Positions 62,397 through 64,000 of a DNA stretch of 64,000 nt are shown here, one piece after another. The position numbers and the translations under genes were made by a program. This stretch comes from an uncultured Selenomonadales bacterium. Lineage in GTDB: Bacteria > Bacillota > Negativicutes > Selenomonadales > Selenomonadaceae. The stretch is taken from the NCBI GenBank assembly GCA_947307055.1, contig CAMZHX010000001.1:185085-249084 (forward strand), in the 5' to 3' direction. Positions within the stretch are counted from its first letter, which is position 1. Every line of letters starts with the position of its first letter. The notes under the pieces were generated by a model. That model searched no databases and had not been told where the DNA came from. It was given only the letters and a program-made list of their open reading frames with translations.

Positions 62397-64000
62397 TCAA
62401 GTGTAATTGAAGAGGCCTTCGCCGACGCTACCGACGCTGATTTCGCCGAGCGTAAGGGAATAATTTTTCATAGTCTTTTTGAGCTCGTTGACGTAAATAT
62501 CGCCGAATTCCTTAGCGATTTCGCTCTGCGAGAAGTAGAAACGCATATCAAGTTTAGTTTCGTCGTAAATTCTGAAAACCAATTCGACCGCGCCGACGTG
62601 GTCAGTCAAAATGCAGATGCGAACCCAAGTTTCCTTTTTATTTTCGCCGGTCTCCGGGTCGGAATTATTTTCGTCGTAGATATTGAAATAAGTTGGATAG
62701 CTGGTTTCGTTATCGCCCATGTAAAGCGGAACCATCATTTGGAAGGAGCGTTGATTTTGAACGACGGCGTTATCGCTACTCATTGCGCCGCGCATAGAAG
62801 TTGCGAAGGCGGCGACATCTTTTCCGGCGCGTTTCAGAGCTTTGGGAGTCATTTTGAGATTGATATTAGCCATATCGCACATTTGCATAAAAGCCCATAG
62901 GCGCGGCAAGTCTGGGAGATTTTGTTGGACAGCAGCTTGACGGACGGTAAACGGGATATTTTGCTGACAGAGGCGCAATAAATTTTGAAGGTGACGGGCT
63001 TCGGTTTCGGGCATCATTTCCTGCGAGTTGTTTATAAAATTTTTGAACAGGGCGGCGTCGCGTTGATTCATATCGGTATTTTTGACTAAAAAATCGGCGA
63101 GATTTTTCATAGTGTTGAAAGTTTGCGGGGTATTTAGGAGACTGGTTTTGATGAGTTCGTTTTTTTCGGATTCCATTTGCTTACGGAAATCCATTTGGCG
63201 GACGACGAATTTTTTATTCAGCGGGAAAGTCGGCAAAGGTATTTCCGGCGGCGGCTCTTGCGTTTGCTGTTGTGGTTGTGACTGGTTGAATTGAGGTTGC
63301 TGACTTTGTGGCTGTGTCTGGTTGAATTGAGTAGGCTGACTTTGTGGTTGCGCTTGATTGAATTGAGGTTGCTGACTTTGTGGCTGTGTCTGGTTAAATT
63401 GGGCGGGCTGACTTTGCGGTTGTGACTGGTTGAATTGAGCAGGCTGACTTTGCGGTTGTGCCTGATTAAGTTGAGCTGGTTGACTTTGTGGCTGTGTCTG
63501 GTTGAATTGAGTAGGCTGACTTTGTGGTTGCGCTTGATTGAATTGAACTTGCTGACCTTGCGGTTGCGGCTGATTGAATTGGGCGGGTTGATCCTGCGGT
63601 TGTGACTGATTGAATTGAGCGGGTTGACCCTGCGGTTGCGACTGGTTAAATTGAACGGGCTGACCTTGTGGTTGTGACTGATTGAATTGAGCGGGTTGAC
63701 CCTGTGGTTGCGCTTGATTGAATTGAGCGGGTTGACCCTGCGGTTGCGACTGGTTAAATTGAACGGGTTGCCCCTGTGGTTGCGACTGATTAAGTTGAGC
63801 GGGTTGACCCTGCGGTTGTGACTGATTGAATTGAGCGGGTTGACCCTGTGGTTGCGGCTGATTGAATTGGGTCGGCTGACTTTGTGCTTGCGACTGATTA
63901 AACTGTGTCAGCTGTTCTTGTAGTTGTGACTGGTTGAATTGAGCGGGTTGACCCTGTGTTTGTGACTGATTTAACTGCGTCGGTTGACCCTGTGTTTGTG
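62397..64000 (-). CDS. Q/P-rich repeat protein with conserved C-terminal domain; possibly FliK-like (5' end outside window)
   Basis: Reverse frame open from the window edge through the repeats (QSQPQGQPAQFN units) into PPPEIPLPTFPLNKKFVVRQM...GEGLFNYT; next to the FlhB-domain gene. Confidence 0.65.
   Translation of the reverse strand, partial: QTQGQPTQLNQSQTQGQPAQFNQSQLQEQLTQFNQSQAQSQPTQFNQPQPQGQPAQFNQSQPQGQPAQLNQSQPQGQPVQFNQSQPQGQPAQFNQAQPQGQPAQFNQSQPQGQPVQFNQSQPQGQPAQFNQSQPQDQPAQFNQPQPQGQQVQFNQAQPQSQPTQFNQTQPQSQPAQLNQAQPQSQPAQFNQSQPQSQPAQFNQTQPQSQQPQFNQAQPQSQPTQFNQTQPQSQQPQFNQSQPQQQTQEPPPEIPLPTFPLNKKFVVRQMDFRKQMESEKNELIKTSLLNTPQTFNTMKNLADFLVKNTDMNQRDAALFKNFINNSQEMMPETEARHLQNLLRLCQQNIPFTVRQAAVQQNLPDLPRLWAFMQMCDMANINLKMTPKALKRAGKDVAAFATSMRGAMSSDNAVVQNQRSFQMMVPLYMGDNETSYPTYFNIYDENNSDPETGENKKETWVRICILTDHVGAVELVFRIYDETKLDMRFYFSQSEIAKEFGDIYVNELKKTMKNYSLTLGEISVGSVGEGLFNYT
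63280..64000. repeat. 36-bp in-frame tandem repeat (12-aa unit), about 20 copies, continuing past the window edge
   Basis: Unit TTGAATTGAGCGGGTTGACCCTGTGGTTGCGACTGA with variants. Confidence 0.93.

Noticed and set aside
63280-64000. Regular repeat array resembling CRISPR spacing
   Set aside because: Period is 36 bp with no unique spacers, units are contiguous and in frame in one long ORF, so it is a coding tandem repeat.

Overview
The gene content points to a Firmicute that makes LPS and probably flagella, most likely Negativicutes/Selenomonadales: a Bacillus-like ribosomal superoperon together with heptose/heptosyltransferase genes. From left to right: the end of an amino-acid ABC transporter binding protein, tRNA-Ser, an SRP RNA, dnaX-ybaB-recR, then a long str-S10-spc-alpha superoperon (rpsL to rplQ, about 4.2-24.4 kb). 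After it come an FHA protein, fucO-like ADH, purL, holA, corA, a glutamine synthetase, argJ-argC, two pyruvyl-transferase-family paralogs, tRNA-Gly, recN, pyrE, rtcB, an MCP, a Wzt-like ATPase, a VanW protein, mnmA, a compact RelE/YafQ-type TA pair, pncC/cinA, rimO, fabF, heptose genes interleaved with deoB/tatD/hemL, and a flagellar-type FlhB-domain protein beside a Q/P-rich repeat protein. I did not find a clear new multi-gene defence or biosynthetic system. The strongest non-routine signals are: (1) many intergenic 7-bp-period tandem repeats (GGGAAAT, GGAACTA, GCGTAAT, AACTCCT, GCTTATA) placed in ribosomal-operon spacers just upstream of Shine-Dalgarno sites; (2) a three-copy, multi-hairpin repeat family with compensatory stem changes; (3) a TnpB 3'-end/omegaRNA-like relic between rpsN and rpsH that seems to have removed the rpsH Shine-Dalgarno; (4) a truncated purL 5' duplicate whose differences are nearly all synonymous; (5) a VOC-family gene inserted between rplF and rplR; (6) a candidate small RNA with its own promoter and terminator before tRNA-Gly; (7) an SRP RNA with an atypical apical loop. 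All calls are by reading; no database search was run.
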